From contig NZ_JAJGNO010000002.1 of NCBI RefSeq assembly GCF_020782235.1, positions 62,001-126,000 on the forward strand: a DNA stretch of 64,000 bases, written 5' to 3'. Shown here one piece after another: positions 27,143 through 35,300 of the stretch. The position numbers and the translations under genes are program-made. Position 1 is the first letter of the stretch; each line of letters begins with the position of its first letter. This stretch comes from Sphingobium naphthae (lineage in GTDB: Bacteria; Pseudomonadota; Alphaproteobacteria; Sphingomonadales; Sphingomonadaceae). A model generated the notes under the pieces. That model was not told the origin of the DNA, searched no databases, and was given only the letters and a program-made list of their open reading frames with translations.

Positions 27143-28063
27143 TCAGGCGGTGCGCGCGACCGGCGCCGATCGGGCGGGCGCGTAACGGTCGATCATCCAG
27201 GCGCAGAAATCGGCAAAGGCCTGCGGTTCGTGGACGGCGCTGCTATGATGGGGGGCGATCCCCAGATGCTCGGGGGTGAAGCAGAAGGTGACGGTCACGT
27301 CGAAGTCGGCGAGCGCCTCCATCTGCCGGTCGAACCAGTCGACTGCGTTGGGGCGGAAACTGTCGGCCCAGCTGAGCCCGGTGCGCAGATGCCGCACCCC
27401 CAGCCGCTTCATCCAGGCGACGGCGTCGTCCAGCCGCGGATCCTCGAAATGGAACCATTGCATCAGGCCCATGTCGCCGGCGTGCTTCGCGAATTCCTCC
27501 AGTGCCGGCTTAGGCGTGGCGTCGGCGCGGATCAGCCCCATGTAGAAATGGCGGTAATAGCTGGACCCTTCCGCTTCGCGGTGGCGCGTGGTCGCGCCCC
27601 ATTCCTGCGGCAGGTCGAACAGCGAATACCAGTAGATGCGCGGCACTCGGCCGATCAGCAGTTCGGCGGTCCGGTTGACGCCGAAGACCTGCACCTCCTC
27701 CGCGCCGAAGGAGCCGACGCCCACTTCCGTGACCCACACCGGCTTGTCCGGCACCACCGCCTCGATCTCTGCGATCTTGTCCGGCCAGGCATTGATCGGC
27801 CACAGATTCCAGTCGAGCGGAAAGCCATGCACGGCGACCACATCGACGGCGTCGAGCGCGCCATGGCCGCGCATCCGCTCCACCCAGTGCGGGTCGATCG
27901 GCGACATGCCACCCAATACCCGCGTCACCGCAGGGTTGATGGCATGGATCGCATTGCCGGCGCGGATCACCATGTCGGCATAAAGCGACCATTCCGGGTC
28001 GATCTCCGGGTCCCAATGCGACTTGTTGTTGGGCTCGTTCCAGATCATCGCGGCTTCGATCAT
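27143..28063 (-). CDS. Glycoside-hydrolase-like TIM barrel, apparently circularly permuted
   Basis: The 306-residue protein begins IEAAMIWNEPNNKSHWD. IWNEP is the beta-4 acid/base motif of clan GH-A, with the glutamate at residue 10, where ordinary members have it at about 150. The putative nucleophile follows in VWVTEVGVGSFG (E113, beta-7), then IYWYSLFDLP (beta-8). Only after that, at about 211-295, come segments that look like the first strands: LDDAVAWMKRLGVRHLRTGL with a following SWAD, VTVTFCFTPEHLGIAPHH and a FADFCAWMIDRYAP helix. In ordinary enzymes such a helix leads into the NEP strand. So strands 4-8 seem to precede strands 1-3. The start is fixed by the ATGA overlap with the methyltransferase stop, leaving no room for a missing N-terminus. 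GH39/xylosidase-like activity is possible but unproven; there is no signal peptide. Confidence 0.75.
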   Translation of the reverse strand: MIEAAMIWNEPNNKSHWDPEIDPEWSLYADMVIRAGNAIHAINPAVTRVLGGMSPIDPHWVERMRGHGALDAVDVVAVHGFPLDWNLWPINAWPDKIAEIEAVVPDKPVWVTEVGVGSFGAEEVQVFGVNRTAELLIGRVPRIYWYSLFDLPQEWGATTRHREAEGSSYYRHFYMGLIRADATPKPALEEFAKHAGDMGLMQWFHFEDPRLDDAVAWMKRLGVRHLRTGLSWADSFRPNAVDWFDRQMEALADFDVTVTFCFTPEHLGIAPHHSSAVHEPQAFADFCAWMIDRYAPARSAPVARTA

Positions 28064-28884
28064 GCCTCGTCTCCCTTGGCCGGCATTGCGGGATAGACTG
28101 CGGCGCTGCCCATCCAGTCGCCATAGGGGACGGGGGCGGTGCGGCAGAGATAGACTTCCTCTTCGGGCTGGGCCGCGATGGTGAAGCCGGCGGCGCGCAG
28201 CATGGCCTGCGAACAGGCGGCGTTGGGCGCCCACCAGTTGGTCCAGTCATGCGCGAACTTGCGTTCGATGAAGTGCATCCTGGGATAGGCAGGATTATCG
28301 AAATAGGTCGGCGGCCGCGTCGTGCCGGGCAGGTGGAAGGGGTGATCCTCCGGCACCTGCAGGACGTCCGCCGATCCCTGCTGCATCGTCTGGAACAGCA
28401 TCAGTTCGCCCGCGACATGCTCGCGGATCAGGTCCAGCGCCAGCAGCGGGTGCCGCAGATGATAAAGCACGCCCATGAAGATGACGAGGTCGAACCGCCG
28501 CCCCAGCCGCCCGACATCATAGACGGACAGCTGCTCGAACCGGATGTCGGGAAAGCCGAGCGCGTCGGCGGCGAAGCGCGCCTGCGCCAGATAGCGTTCG
28601 TCGCTGTCGATGCCGACGACTTCGGCCGCGCCCCGCCGTTTCATCTCGATGGCGTAGAAACCCGCATTGCACCCGATGTCGAGCACCGACTTGCCGCTGA
28701 GGTCGCGGGGCAGCGCATCGGCGAAGCGCGCGAACTTGAACGCGGGATAATCGCCCAGAAAATGGTCGGGCGCGGTCTGGACGCCGCCGATGGTCAGATT
28801 CTGGAACCAGGGGCCAAGCGCCTCGATCTCGCGCCGCAGCGCCAGTTCATCCTGCTTGGACGCCACGGCTTTGGCTGTCGTCAT
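28060..28884 (-). CDS. Class I SAM-dependent methyltransferase
   Basis: The 274-residue protein has a Rossmann methyltransferase core: SVLDIGCNAGFYAIEMKRRG (motif I, about 67-86), VVGIDSDERYLAQAR, LVIFMGVLYHLRHPL (motif IV) and a long C-terminal part with HFIERKFAHDWTNWWAPN. The residues around PWFQNLTIGGVQTAPDHFLGDYP resemble a family I recall as TIGR04290 (Rta_06860 type), often found in sugar-nucleotide/glycosyltransferase clusters; this was not checked. It sits between the histidine phosphatase (overlap 28881-28884) and the glycosidase-like gene (overlap 28060-28063). A role in methylating a sugar or cyclitol of the cluster product is an inference. Confidence 0.85.
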   Translation of the reverse strand: MTTAKAVASKQDELALRREIEALGPWFQNLTIGGVQTAPDHFLGDYPAFKFARFADALPRDLSGKSVLDIGCNAGFYAIEMKRRGAAEVVGIDSDERYLAQARFAADALGFPDIRFEQLSVYDVGRLGRRFDLVIFMGVLYHLRHPLLALDLIREHVAGELMLFQTMQQGSADVLQVPEDHPFHLPGTTRPPTYFDNPAYPRMHFIERKFAHDWTNWWAPNAACSQAMLRAAGFTIAAQPEEEVYLCRTAPVPYGDWMGSAAVYPAMPAKGDEA

Positions 28885-29507
28885 GCGGGTACCTCGTTGA
28901 TGCGAATGATGCGGGCCTGGCCTGCGCCGACCTCGATGGTGCTGACCGATCCGGGATCGATGTCGAAGCGCAGGATATGGTCCAGGCTGAGCCCCAGATA
29001 GAAAGCGATGACGCCGCGGATGATGTCGCAATGAGTGACGAGCATCACCGGCCCTTGGTTCGGCCCGGTCGCGGCCTGTTCCAGATGCGCCACCGTGCGT
29101 GCGACGGCTTCGCCCATGCGTTCGCCCCCGGGCGTGGCGGCCGTGGCGCGGCGGCTGTTCCATTCATGCCAGAGCGGATCCTCCTCCAATTCTGCGAAGC
29201 TGCGCCCGTTCCAGTCGCCGAAGTCGACCTCGTCGAGCGCGTCCACCGTTTCCACTGCCAGTTTCCGCGCCGTTGCGACGATCGTGGCGGTCTGCTGCGT
29301 CCGGCGGCGCGGGCTGGCCTGCACCGCTTCCACATCCGCTCGGCCGGCCCAGCGCGCCAGCCGGTCGGCCTGAAGCTGACCGGTCTCGCTCAGGCTCGAT
29401 TGTCCCGCCCGGCCGCTCAGTCTCTCGCCATATTCGCCATGGGCGCCGTGCCGCACCAGGTAAAAGCGGCGGAGGGAAGCGCTGTCCGAAGGGTCGAGCA
29501 TCAACAT
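28881..29507 (-). CDS. Histidine phosphatase family protein
   Basis: The 208-residue protein has the RHG motif of phosphoglycerate-mutase-like phosphatases in YLVRHGAHG (about 16-24, phospho-accepting histidine), an acid residue in EVDFGDWNG, and the second histidine in VTHCDIIRG. It heads the leftward operon. Because inositol-3-phosphate synthase is in the same operon, it may dephosphorylate inositol phosphate, but sugar phosphates are equally possible. The ATG at 29507 lies only about 12 bases after the predicted -10 and lacks a visible ribosome site. An in-frame ATG at 29501 is the alternative, so translation may be leaderless. Confidence 0.85.
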   Translation of the reverse strand: MLMLDPSDSASLRRFYLVRHGAHGEYGERLSGRAGQSSLSETGQLQADRLARWAGRADVEAVQASPRRRTQQTATIVATARKLAVETVDALDEVDFGDWNGRSFAELEEDPLWHEWNSRRATAATPGGERMGEAVARTVAHLEQAATGPNQGPVMLVTHCDIIRGVIAFYLGLSLDHILRFDIDPGSVSTIEVGAGQARIIRINEVPA

Positions 29508-29518
29508 AGAAGCTGCTT

Positions 29519-29543
29519 AACAGCAGGTGTGATGCAAGGTTCC
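29519..29543 (-). promoter_or_regulatory. EcfG-type promoter candidate for the leftward operon
   Basis: On the minus strand GGAAC (29539-29543) is followed by 16 bases and TGTT (29519-29522), one base away from the GGAAC-N16/17-CGTT consensus of the alphaproteobacterial general-stress sigma factor. The -10 lies 11 bases before the ATG at 29507. Confidence 0.5.
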
Positions 29544-29602
29544 ACCTCCCTTGCGGTGAGGCAATGAATATCCATCAAAATGTCACGTAAAACGGGACAA
29601 AA

Positions 29603-29636
29603 ATAACCTGGGTAATTTCAGGATAACCTGAGTGAT
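29603..29636. repeat. Two 14-base direct repeats spaced 20 bases apart
   Basis: ATAACCTGGGTAAT (29603-29616) and ATAACCTGAGTGAT (29623-29636) share 12 of 14 bases and start exactly 20 bases apart, about two helical turns. This places them on the same face of the DNA. They sit between the two divergent promoter candidates, as an operator for a dimeric regulator would. No regulator gene is adjacent within the two operons. Confidence 0.55.
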
Positions 29637-29704
29637 CACTGCATCACCTAGTTACGACCATTCCCATATTGATAAATATTGCTCGTCTTTTAAGCTGGTT
29701 GCTC

Positions 29705-29730
29705 GGAACATCAGAGTTAAAGAAGATGTT
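29705..29730 (+). promoter_or_regulatory. EcfG-type promoter candidate for the rightward operon
   Basis: GGAAC (29705-29709) is followed by 17 bases and TGTT (29727-29730), one base from the GGAAC-N16/17-CGTT consensus. It would give a leader of about 75 bases before the ATG at 29812. The match mirrors the one serving the opposite operon. Confidence 0.5.
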
Positions 29731-29811
29731 CCTGCCCCGATGACCACAGCTGCCGCCGGCCGCCGTCGACATTCTGTCCGGCTGCAGGCGCCATCCATCA
29801 GGGGAATGGCC

Positions 29812-30924
29812 ATGGAAAAGATACTCGTCACCGGCGGCGCCGGCTTCATCGGACGCCAGGTGTGCCGGGAACTGCTCGGCAGGGGGCATCAGGTCCGCGT
29901 GCTCGACAGCTTGGTCGAACAGGTCCATGGCGATGTCGAACGGCCGGCGGATCTGCCCGACGATGTCGAACTGATCCGCGGCGACGTGCGCAACGGCCAT
30001 GCGGTCGAGCGGGCGTTGCAGGGCATGGACGCCGTCATCCACCTCGCCGCCGAAGTGGGCGTCGGCCAGTCCATGTACGAGGTGGAGCGCTATACATCGG
30101 TCAATGATGTCGGCACGGCGGTGCTGTTCGAACGGCTGATCGCGCAGCCGGTCCGGCGTGTGGTCACTGCCTCCTCCATGAGCATCTATGGCGAAGGCCT
30201 GTATCGCGACGCCGACGGCAATTTCGTCCAGGATGCCGAACGCGGCGCCATTCGCGACGGGCAGAAAAGCTGGGAGCCGACCGACAAGGCCGGCCGCCCG
30301 CTGCAGCCGGTCGCCACGCCCGAATGGAAACAGCCCAATCTCGCGTCCATCTATGCGCTCAACAAATATGTGCAGGAACGCACGACCCATATCATGACCG
30401 CGCCCTATGGAATGGAGGGCGTGTGCCTGCGGCTGTTCAACGTCTATGGCCCGGGGCAAGCGCTGTCCAACCCCTATACCGGGGTGCTGGCGATCTTCGC
30501 CTCCCGCCTGCTCAACGGGCAGAAGCCGATGATCTTTGAGGATGGCGAGCAGCGGCGCGACTTCGTGCATGTGACCGACGTCGCGCGCGCCTTCGCCGAT
30601 GCGCTGGCGCTGCCGCAGGCGGCCGGGGGCACCTTCAACATCGGATCAGGCGTCGACCGCTCGGTGACTCAAGTCGCGCAGGCACTCGCCGCCGCCATGG
30701 GCCGCAATGATCTGGAGCCGGAAATCGTCGGCAAGGCGCGGACCGGCGATATTCGCCATTGCTTCTGCGACACCAGCCTTGCCGCCCAAACGCTGGACTT
30801 CACCGCGCGTCAGGATTTCGGCGAAGGCCTTGCCGAACTGGCCGAATGGGTGGCGCAGCAGACCGCCGAGGACCGGGTGGCCGATGCGCGCGCCGAACTG
30901 GAAGCGCGGGGGCTGGTGGCGTGA
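29812..30924 (+). CDS. NAD-dependent sugar epimerase/dehydratase (extended SDR), first gene of rightward operon
   Basis: The 370-residue protein starts EKILVTGGAGFIGRQVCREL (NAD-binding GxxGxxG). It has a VVTASSMSIYGEG stretch and the catalytic YALNK (YxxxK), followed by LFNVYGPGQALSNPYTG and DGEQRRDFVHVTDVARAF. This is the extended short-chain dehydrogenase fold of nucleotide-sugar epimerases and dehydratases; the exact sugar is unknown. AGGGGAA six bases upstream supports the ATG at 29812, and an in-frame ATG at 29806 is the alternative. The next gene starts within its stop codon (GTGA). Confidence 0.88.
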   Translation: MEKILVTGGAGFIGRQVCRELLGRGHQVRVLDSLVEQVHGDVERPADLPDDVELIRGDVRNGHAVERALQGMDAVIHLAAEVGVGQSMYEVERYTSVNDVGTAVLFERLIAQPVRRVVTASSMSIYGEGLYRDADGNFVQDAERGAIRDGQKSWEPTDKAGRPLQPVATPEWKQPNLASIYALNKYVQERTTHIMTAPYGMEGVCLRLFNVYGPGQALSNPYTGVLAIFASRLLNGQKPMIFEDGEQRRDFVHVTDVARAFADALALPQAAGGTFNIGSGVDRSVTQVAQALAAAMGRNDLEPEIVGKARTGDIRHCFCDTSLAAQTLDFTARQDFGEGLAELAEWVAQQTAEDRVADARAELEARGLVA

Positions 30925-32000
30925 GCGACATGGACAATCGGCCGGTCCTCATCACCGGCGGCGCTGGCTTCATCGGCTCCAATATCGCGGACCGGCTGGC
31001 GGGGGAGGGGCATCGCGTCCTCGTCTATGACGCCCTGACCCGTCCGGGGGTGGAACGCAATCTCGCCTGGCTGCAGCAGCGCCATGGCGCGCTGATCGAA
31101 CCGATCGTCGCCGACATTCGCGACGCGCAGGCGGTGGCATCGGCCGTCCGCGGCGCCAAGGCCGTGTTCCACATGGCCGCGCAGGTCGCGGTGACCACCA
31201 GCCTCACCGACCCGCGCGCCGATTTCGAAACCAACGCGCTCGGCACGCTCAACCTGCTGGAAGCGGCGCGGGCCTGCGCTTCGCCTCCGCCGATGATCTT
31301 CGCGTCGACCAACAAAGTCTATGGCGGCCTGGAAGACATCGCCTTCGACCTGGTCGACGATGCCTATCAGCCCGCCGATCCGCAGCTGCGCGCCCATGGC
31401 ATCGATGAATGCCGTCCGCTCGATTTCCACACCCCCTATGGCTGTTCCAAGGGCGCGGCCGACCAATATGTGCTCGATTATGCCCGCAGCTACGACCTGC
31501 CGACCGCCGTGCTGCGAATGAGCTGCATCTATGGCCGGCGCCAGATGGGGACGGAGGATCAGGGCTGGGTCGCCCATTTCCTCATCAGCGCGATCGAAGG
31601 GCGCACCATCACGCTTTATGGCGATGGCTGCCAGGTCCGCGACATTCTGGACGTTGACGATGCGGTGGACGCCTATCTGTCCCTGTGGCGGGGCATCGAT
31701 CAGGTGCGAGGCCGCGCCTTCAACCTGGGGGGCGGCGTCGACAATGCCGTCAGCCTGCGCCAGATCATCGCCCATATCGGCGCTTGCCTCGAACGGCCCG
31801 TGGCGCTCGAGACCGCCGACTGGCGCGCCGGGGACCAGCGCTATTTCGTCGCCGACAGCCGCGCCCTGGCGCAGGCCGTCGCGCTCAAGCCCCGTAAACC
31901 CTGGCGCCAGGGCGTCGCCGACCTTGCCGACTGGCTGATGGCCGAGCGCGGCCTGAGCCTGGATGCAGCGCCCCTGCGAATGAAGGCGTCCGCTCTGTGA
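30921..32000 (+). CDS. NAD-dependent nucleotide-sugar epimerase, CDP-paratose-2-epimerase-like
   Basis: The 359-residue extended SDR has VLITGGAGFIGSNIADRLA at the N-terminus and the phrase RPGVERNLAWLQQRHG, which is typical of CDP-paratose/tyvelose 2-epimerase-like enzymes. FASTNKVYGGLED and the catalytic YGCSK (YxxxK) follow, then RMSCIYGRRQMGTEDQGW and VRDILDVDDAVDAYL. It is a second, different epimerase next to the first one. The GTG start overlaps the upstream stop; an ATG nine bases on (30930) is possible. The sugar substrate remains unknown. Confidence 0.86.
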   Translation: MSDMDNRPVLITGGAGFIGSNIADRLAGEGHRVLVYDALTRPGVERNLAWLQQRHGALIEPIVADIRDAQAVASAVRGAKAVFHMAAQVAVTTSLTDPRADFETNALGTLNLLEAARACASPPPMIFASTNKVYGGLEDIAFDLVDDAYQPADPQLRAHGIDECRPLDFHTPYGCSKGAADQYVLDYARSYDLPTAVLRMSCIYGRRQMGTEDQGWVAHFLISAIEGRTITLYGDGCQVRDILDVDDAVDAYLSLWRGIDQVRGRAFNLGGGVDNAVSLRQIIAHIGACLERPVALETADWRAGDQRYFVADSRALAQAVALKPRKPWRQGVADLADWLMAERGLSLDAAPLRMKASAL

Positions 32001-33079
32001 ATAGCGGCCGCCATCTGTTGCTGACCGGCGACGCGGTGGGCGGCGTCTGGCAATATTCGCTGGAACTGGCCGCAGCGCTGGCGCCGCTCGGCTATCAGGT
32101 GACGATGGCGATCCTCGGCCCGGCGCCGGACGATGCGCAACGGGCCTCCGCCGCAGCGATCCCGGGCCTGCATCTGGTTGAGACGGGGCTGGACCTCGAC
32201 TGGCTGGCGCAGGATGCCGCTTCGGTGCAGGCGGCGGAACGGCATCTGGCGCAGCTGGCGGCCGACATCCATGCCGACATCGTGCAACTGCACAGCCCCG
32301 CGCTCGCCAGCCTGGGCGCCTTTGCCATCCCCGTCCTATCCATCCTGCACAGCTGCGTCGCCAGCTGGTGGCAGGCGGTCCGGACGGGTCCGCTGCCTGA
32401 CGATTTTGCCTGGCGCACCGCGCTGGTCTCGGACGGACTGCGCCGATCGACCCTGGTCGTGACGCCCAGCGCGGCCTTTGGCGAAACGGTGCGCGCGCTC
32501 TACGGCGTCCGGCCGATCACCGTCCATAACGGCCGCACCATCTCCGTTCCGGCGGCCCCGATGATGGATCATGTCTTCACCGCCGGCCGCTTGTGGGACG
32601 AGGGCAAGAATCTGCGCACGCTCGATGAGGCTGCGCAGCATATCGGCGTGCCGTTCAAGGCGGCGGGGCCACTGCGCGCGCCCCATGGCGAAGCGATCGG
32701 GCTGCGCCACATCCACGCGCTCGGATCGCTCGATGGCGGCGCGCTGGCGCGGCAACTCGCCTCGCGACCCGTCTTCGCCTCGGCCGCGCTCTACGAACCC
32801 TTCGGCCTCGCCGTGCTCGAAGCGGCCTCGGCGGGTTGCGCTTTGGTCCTGTCGGACATTCCGACATTTCGAGAATTATGGGACGGGGCCGCTCTCTTCG
32901 TCGATCCCCGCGATGCGCAGGGTTTCGCGCGCGCGATCGAGGATCGGATCGCGGATCTGCCCGACCGCATTGATGCCGGCCGCCGCGCCGCCGTGCGCGC
33001 CGCCACGTATACGCCGGCGCGCACGGGCGCGCAGATGGCGAGCCTCTACGCCCGTCTTGCGCAGAGGAGCGCTGCATGA
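31997..33079 (+). CDS. Glycosyltransferase family 4 (GT-B fold)
   Basis: The 360-residue protein starts HLLLTGDAVGGVWQYSLELAA, the N-terminal Rossmann domain of GT4 enzymes with the GG loop. The C-terminal donor domain carries EPFGLAVLEAASAGCALVLS, the E-x7-E motif that holds the nucleotide sugar, followed by DIPTFRELWDGAALFVDP. Retaining transfer from a nucleotide sugar is the family reaction. The GTG start overlaps the epimerase stop and its own stop overlaps the first CgeB-like gene. It has no membrane segment. Confidence 0.88.
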   Translation: MNSGRHLLLTGDAVGGVWQYSLELAAALAPLGYQVTMAILGPAPDDAQRASAAAIPGLHLVETGLDLDWLAQDAASVQAAERHLAQLAADIHADIVQLHSPALASLGAFAIPVLSILHSCVASWWQAVRTGPLPDDFAWRTALVSDGLRRSTLVVTPSAAFGETVRALYGVRPITVHNGRTISVPAAPMMDHVFTAGRLWDEGKNLRTLDEAAQHIGVPFKAAGPLRAPHGEAIGLRHIHALGSLDGGALARQLASRPVFASAALYEPFGLAVLEAASAGCALVLSDIPTFRELWDGAALFVDPRDAQGFARAIEDRIADLPDRIDAGRRAAVRAATYTPARTGAQMASLYARLAQRSAA

Positions 33080-34197
33080 ACATCGTCTATTTCACGCATT
33101 CGCTGCTGTCCTGCTGGAACCATGGCAATGCCCATTTCCTGCGCGGCGTGCTGCGCGAACTCGCCGCCTGCGGCCATCAGGTCCAGGCGTTCGAGCCCGA
33201 AGGCAATTGGAGCCTCGCCAATCTGCTTGCCGACCATGGCGACGCGGGGCTCGACGCCTTTCGCCAGGCCTATCCGGACCTCCACACGCGCGGCTATGGC
33301 GCCAGAGACGATCTGCTGCAGATGGTCGACGGCGCGGACCTGGTGATCGTCCACGAATGGAACGAGCCCACCCTGGTCGCCGCGCTCGGCCTGCTGCGGC
33401 AGGGGAATGCGGGCTTCACCCTGTTGTTCCACGACACCCATCACCGCGCCGTGTCCGATCCCGATGCGATCCGCGCCTTCGACCTGTCGGGCTATGACGG
33501 CGTGCTCGCCTTTGGCGAGGCGCTGTCGACCGTCTATCGCCGCTGGGGCTGGGGCGACCGGGTCTGGACCTGGCATGAGGCCGCCGACCTGCGCCACTTT
33601 CACCCGCCTGCGGAGGAGACCGACCGCAACGGATTGGTGTGGATCGGCAATTGGGGCGATGGCGAACGCACCGCCGAGCTGGAGGACTATCTGCTCCAGC
33701 CCACCGAGCGCGCCGGCCTGCCGCTCGACATCTATGGCGTGCGCTACCCCACGGAGGCGATCTCCCTTCTGGAGCGCTATGGCGTCGCCTATCATGGCTG
33801 GGCGCCCAACGCCCGCGCGCCTGAGATTTTTGCCCGGCATCTGGCGACCATCCATGTCCCGCGCCGCTATTATACGCAGCTGCTGCCCGGCATCCCCACC
33901 ATTCGCGTGTTCGAAGCGCTGGCCTGCGGCATCCCGCTGCTGTCCGCGCCCTGGGAGGATAACGAAGCGCTGTTCCGCCCGGGCGAGGACTTCCTCTTTG
34001 CCAAGGACGGCGCGGACATGACCCGGCACCTGCGCGCGCTCGCCGCCGACCCGGACCTGCGCACAGCGCTTGCCCGCAGCGGGCTGGAGACCGTCCGCGC
34101 CCGCCACAGCTGCGCGCATCGCGCGCGCGAACTGCTCGATATCGTCGCTGGCCTTCGTCAGGACGCCGCGCCCCCCGCCATGGAGCCCGCCGCATGA
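33076..34197 (+). CDS. CgeB-like glycosyltransferase, copy 1 of 3
   Basis: The 373-residue protein begins NIVYFTHSLLSCWNHGNAHF, then LRGVLRELAACGHQVQAFEP. Its C-terminal part has RVFEALACGIPLLSAPWEDNEALFRPGEDFL, as in the CgeB/GT-B glycosyltransferase group named after a Bacillus spore-coat gene. The N-terminal pattern is shared with the next two genes, which suggests tandem duplication and divergence. It likely transfers a sugar during assembly of the cluster product. Start and stop both overlap neighbours by four bases. Confidence 0.8.
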   Translation: MNIVYFTHSLLSCWNHGNAHFLRGVLRELAACGHQVQAFEPEGNWSLANLLADHGDAGLDAFRQAYPDLHTRGYGARDDLLQMVDGADLVIVHEWNEPTLVAALGLLRQGNAGFTLLFHDTHHRAVSDPDAIRAFDLSGYDGVLAFGEALSTVYRRWGWGDRVWTWHEAADLRHFHPPAEETDRNGLVWIGNWGDGERTAELEDYLLQPTERAGLPLDIYGVRYPTEAISLLERYGVAYHGWAPNARAPEIFARHLATIHVPRRYYTQLLPGIPTIRVFEALACGIPLLSAPWEDNEALFRPGEDFLFAKDGADMTRHLRALAADPDLRTALARSGLETVRARHSCAHRARELLDIVAGLRQDAAPPAMEPAA

Positions 34198-35300
34198 AAA
34201 TCGCCTTTTACGGATCCAGCCTCCTCTCCTCCTACTGGAACGGCGCCGCCACCTATTATCGCGGCATCCTGCGCGAACTGGCCGGTCGCGGCCATGACAT
34301 CCGTTTCTACGAACCCGACGCTTTCGATCGGCAGCAGCATCGCGATATCGATCCGCCCGACTGGGCGCGCGTCACCGTCTATCCCGCCACCGTCCAGGGC
34401 CTCGCCGGCGTCATGGACGAAGCCGCCGACGCCGATGTCGTGGTCAAGGCAAGCGGCGTGGGCGTGTTCGACGATGAACTGATCGCCGGCGTCATGCAGC
34501 GCGCCCGTCCCGATGCCCTGCGCATTTTCTGGGATGTCGATGCCGCCGCGACGCTGGACGAAATGCGCGCGGATCCCGCGCACGCCATCCGCGCCATGCT
34601 GCCGCAGATCGACCTCGTCCTCACCTATGGTGGCGGCGATCCTGTCGTCTCGGCCTATCGAGCGATGGGCGCGCGCGAATGCATCCCCGTCTATAACGCG
34701 CTCGATCCCGACACCCATTTCCCCGTCGCGCCCGATCCGCGCTTCGCCTGCGACCTCGCCTTCCTCGGCAATCGCCTGCCCGACCGGGAAGCGCGGGTGG
34801 AGGAATATTTTCTCAAGCCCGCCGCGCTGCTGCCCGACCGCAGCTTCCTGGTTGGCGGCAATGGCTGGGAAAGCAAGGCGATGCCCGCCAATGTCCGCCA
34901 TCGCGGCCATGTCTACACGGCCGAACATAATGCCTTCAACTGCACGCCGCTCGCGGTGCTCAACGTCGCGCGCGACAGCATGGCGCAGATCGGCTTCTCG
35001 CCCGCCACGCGCGTGTTCGAAGCGGCCGGGGCCGCTGCCTGCCTGATCACCGACGCCTGGGAGGGCATAGAGATGTTCCTGACGCCCGATGAGGAGGTGC
35101 TGGTGGCCCGCGACGGACAGGATGTCGCCGATCATCTCGCCGCGCTGACGCCCGAACGCGCGCGGCAGATCGGGCAGGCCGCCCGCGCCCGCACCATGCT
35201 GGAACATAGCTATGCCCTGCGCGGCGCCCAGGTCGACGCCATCCTCAAGCATTATGGCGGCCAGGCCGCGCTCCACCAGCCGCGGATGGCGCGCGCATGA
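34194..35300 (+). CDS. CgeB-like glycosyltransferase, copy 2 of 3
   Basis: The 368-residue protein begins KIAFYGSSLLSSYWNGAATY, then YRGILRELAGRGHDIRFYEPD, parallel to copies 1 and 3. The C-terminal GT-B donor domain includes SPATRVFEAAGAAACLITDAW, then EGIEMFLTPDEEVLVARDGQ. It is the CgeB type of glycosyltransferase. It carries more residues of the form LGNRLPDREARVEEYFLKPA that are typical for this group. Start overlaps copy 1; stop overlaps copy 3. Confidence 0.82.
   Translation: MKIAFYGSSLLSSYWNGAATYYRGILRELAGRGHDIRFYEPDAFDRQQHRDIDPPDWARVTVYPATVQGLAGVMDEAADADVVVKASGVGVFDDELIAGVMQRARPDALRIFWDVDAAATLDEMRADPAHAIRAMLPQIDLVLTYGGGDPVVSAYRAMGARECIPVYNALDPDTHFPVAPDPRFACDLAFLGNRLPDREARVEEYFLKPAALLPDRSFLVGGNGWESKAMPANVRHRGHVYTAEHNAFNCTPLAVLNVARDSMAQIGFSPATRVFEAAGAAACLITDAWEGIEMFLTPDEEVLVARDGQDVADHLAALTPERARQIGQAARARTMLEHSYALRGAQVDAILKHYGGQAALHQPRMARA

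Larger units (their letters stand above)
29508..29811. other. Divergent control region between the two glycoconjugate operons
   Basis: These 304 bases separate the leftward (histidine phosphatase) and rightward (epimerase) operons. They are clearly more AT-rich than the surrounding genes. I see one GGAAC-type promoter for each direction (29519-29543 and 29705-29730), a pair of 14-base direct repeats spaced 20 bases apart (29603-29636), and an AT-rich stretch at about 29660-29700. The rightward reading frame is open from 29632, but nothing in it resembles a protein, so I treat it as leader. Confidence 0.6.

Noticed and set aside
29632..29811. In-frame extension of the first epimerase to a start at 29632
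   Set aside because: The extra 60 residues have no Rossmann-fold counterpart, and a ribosome site precedes the ATG at 29812; the region is AT-rich and promoter-like.
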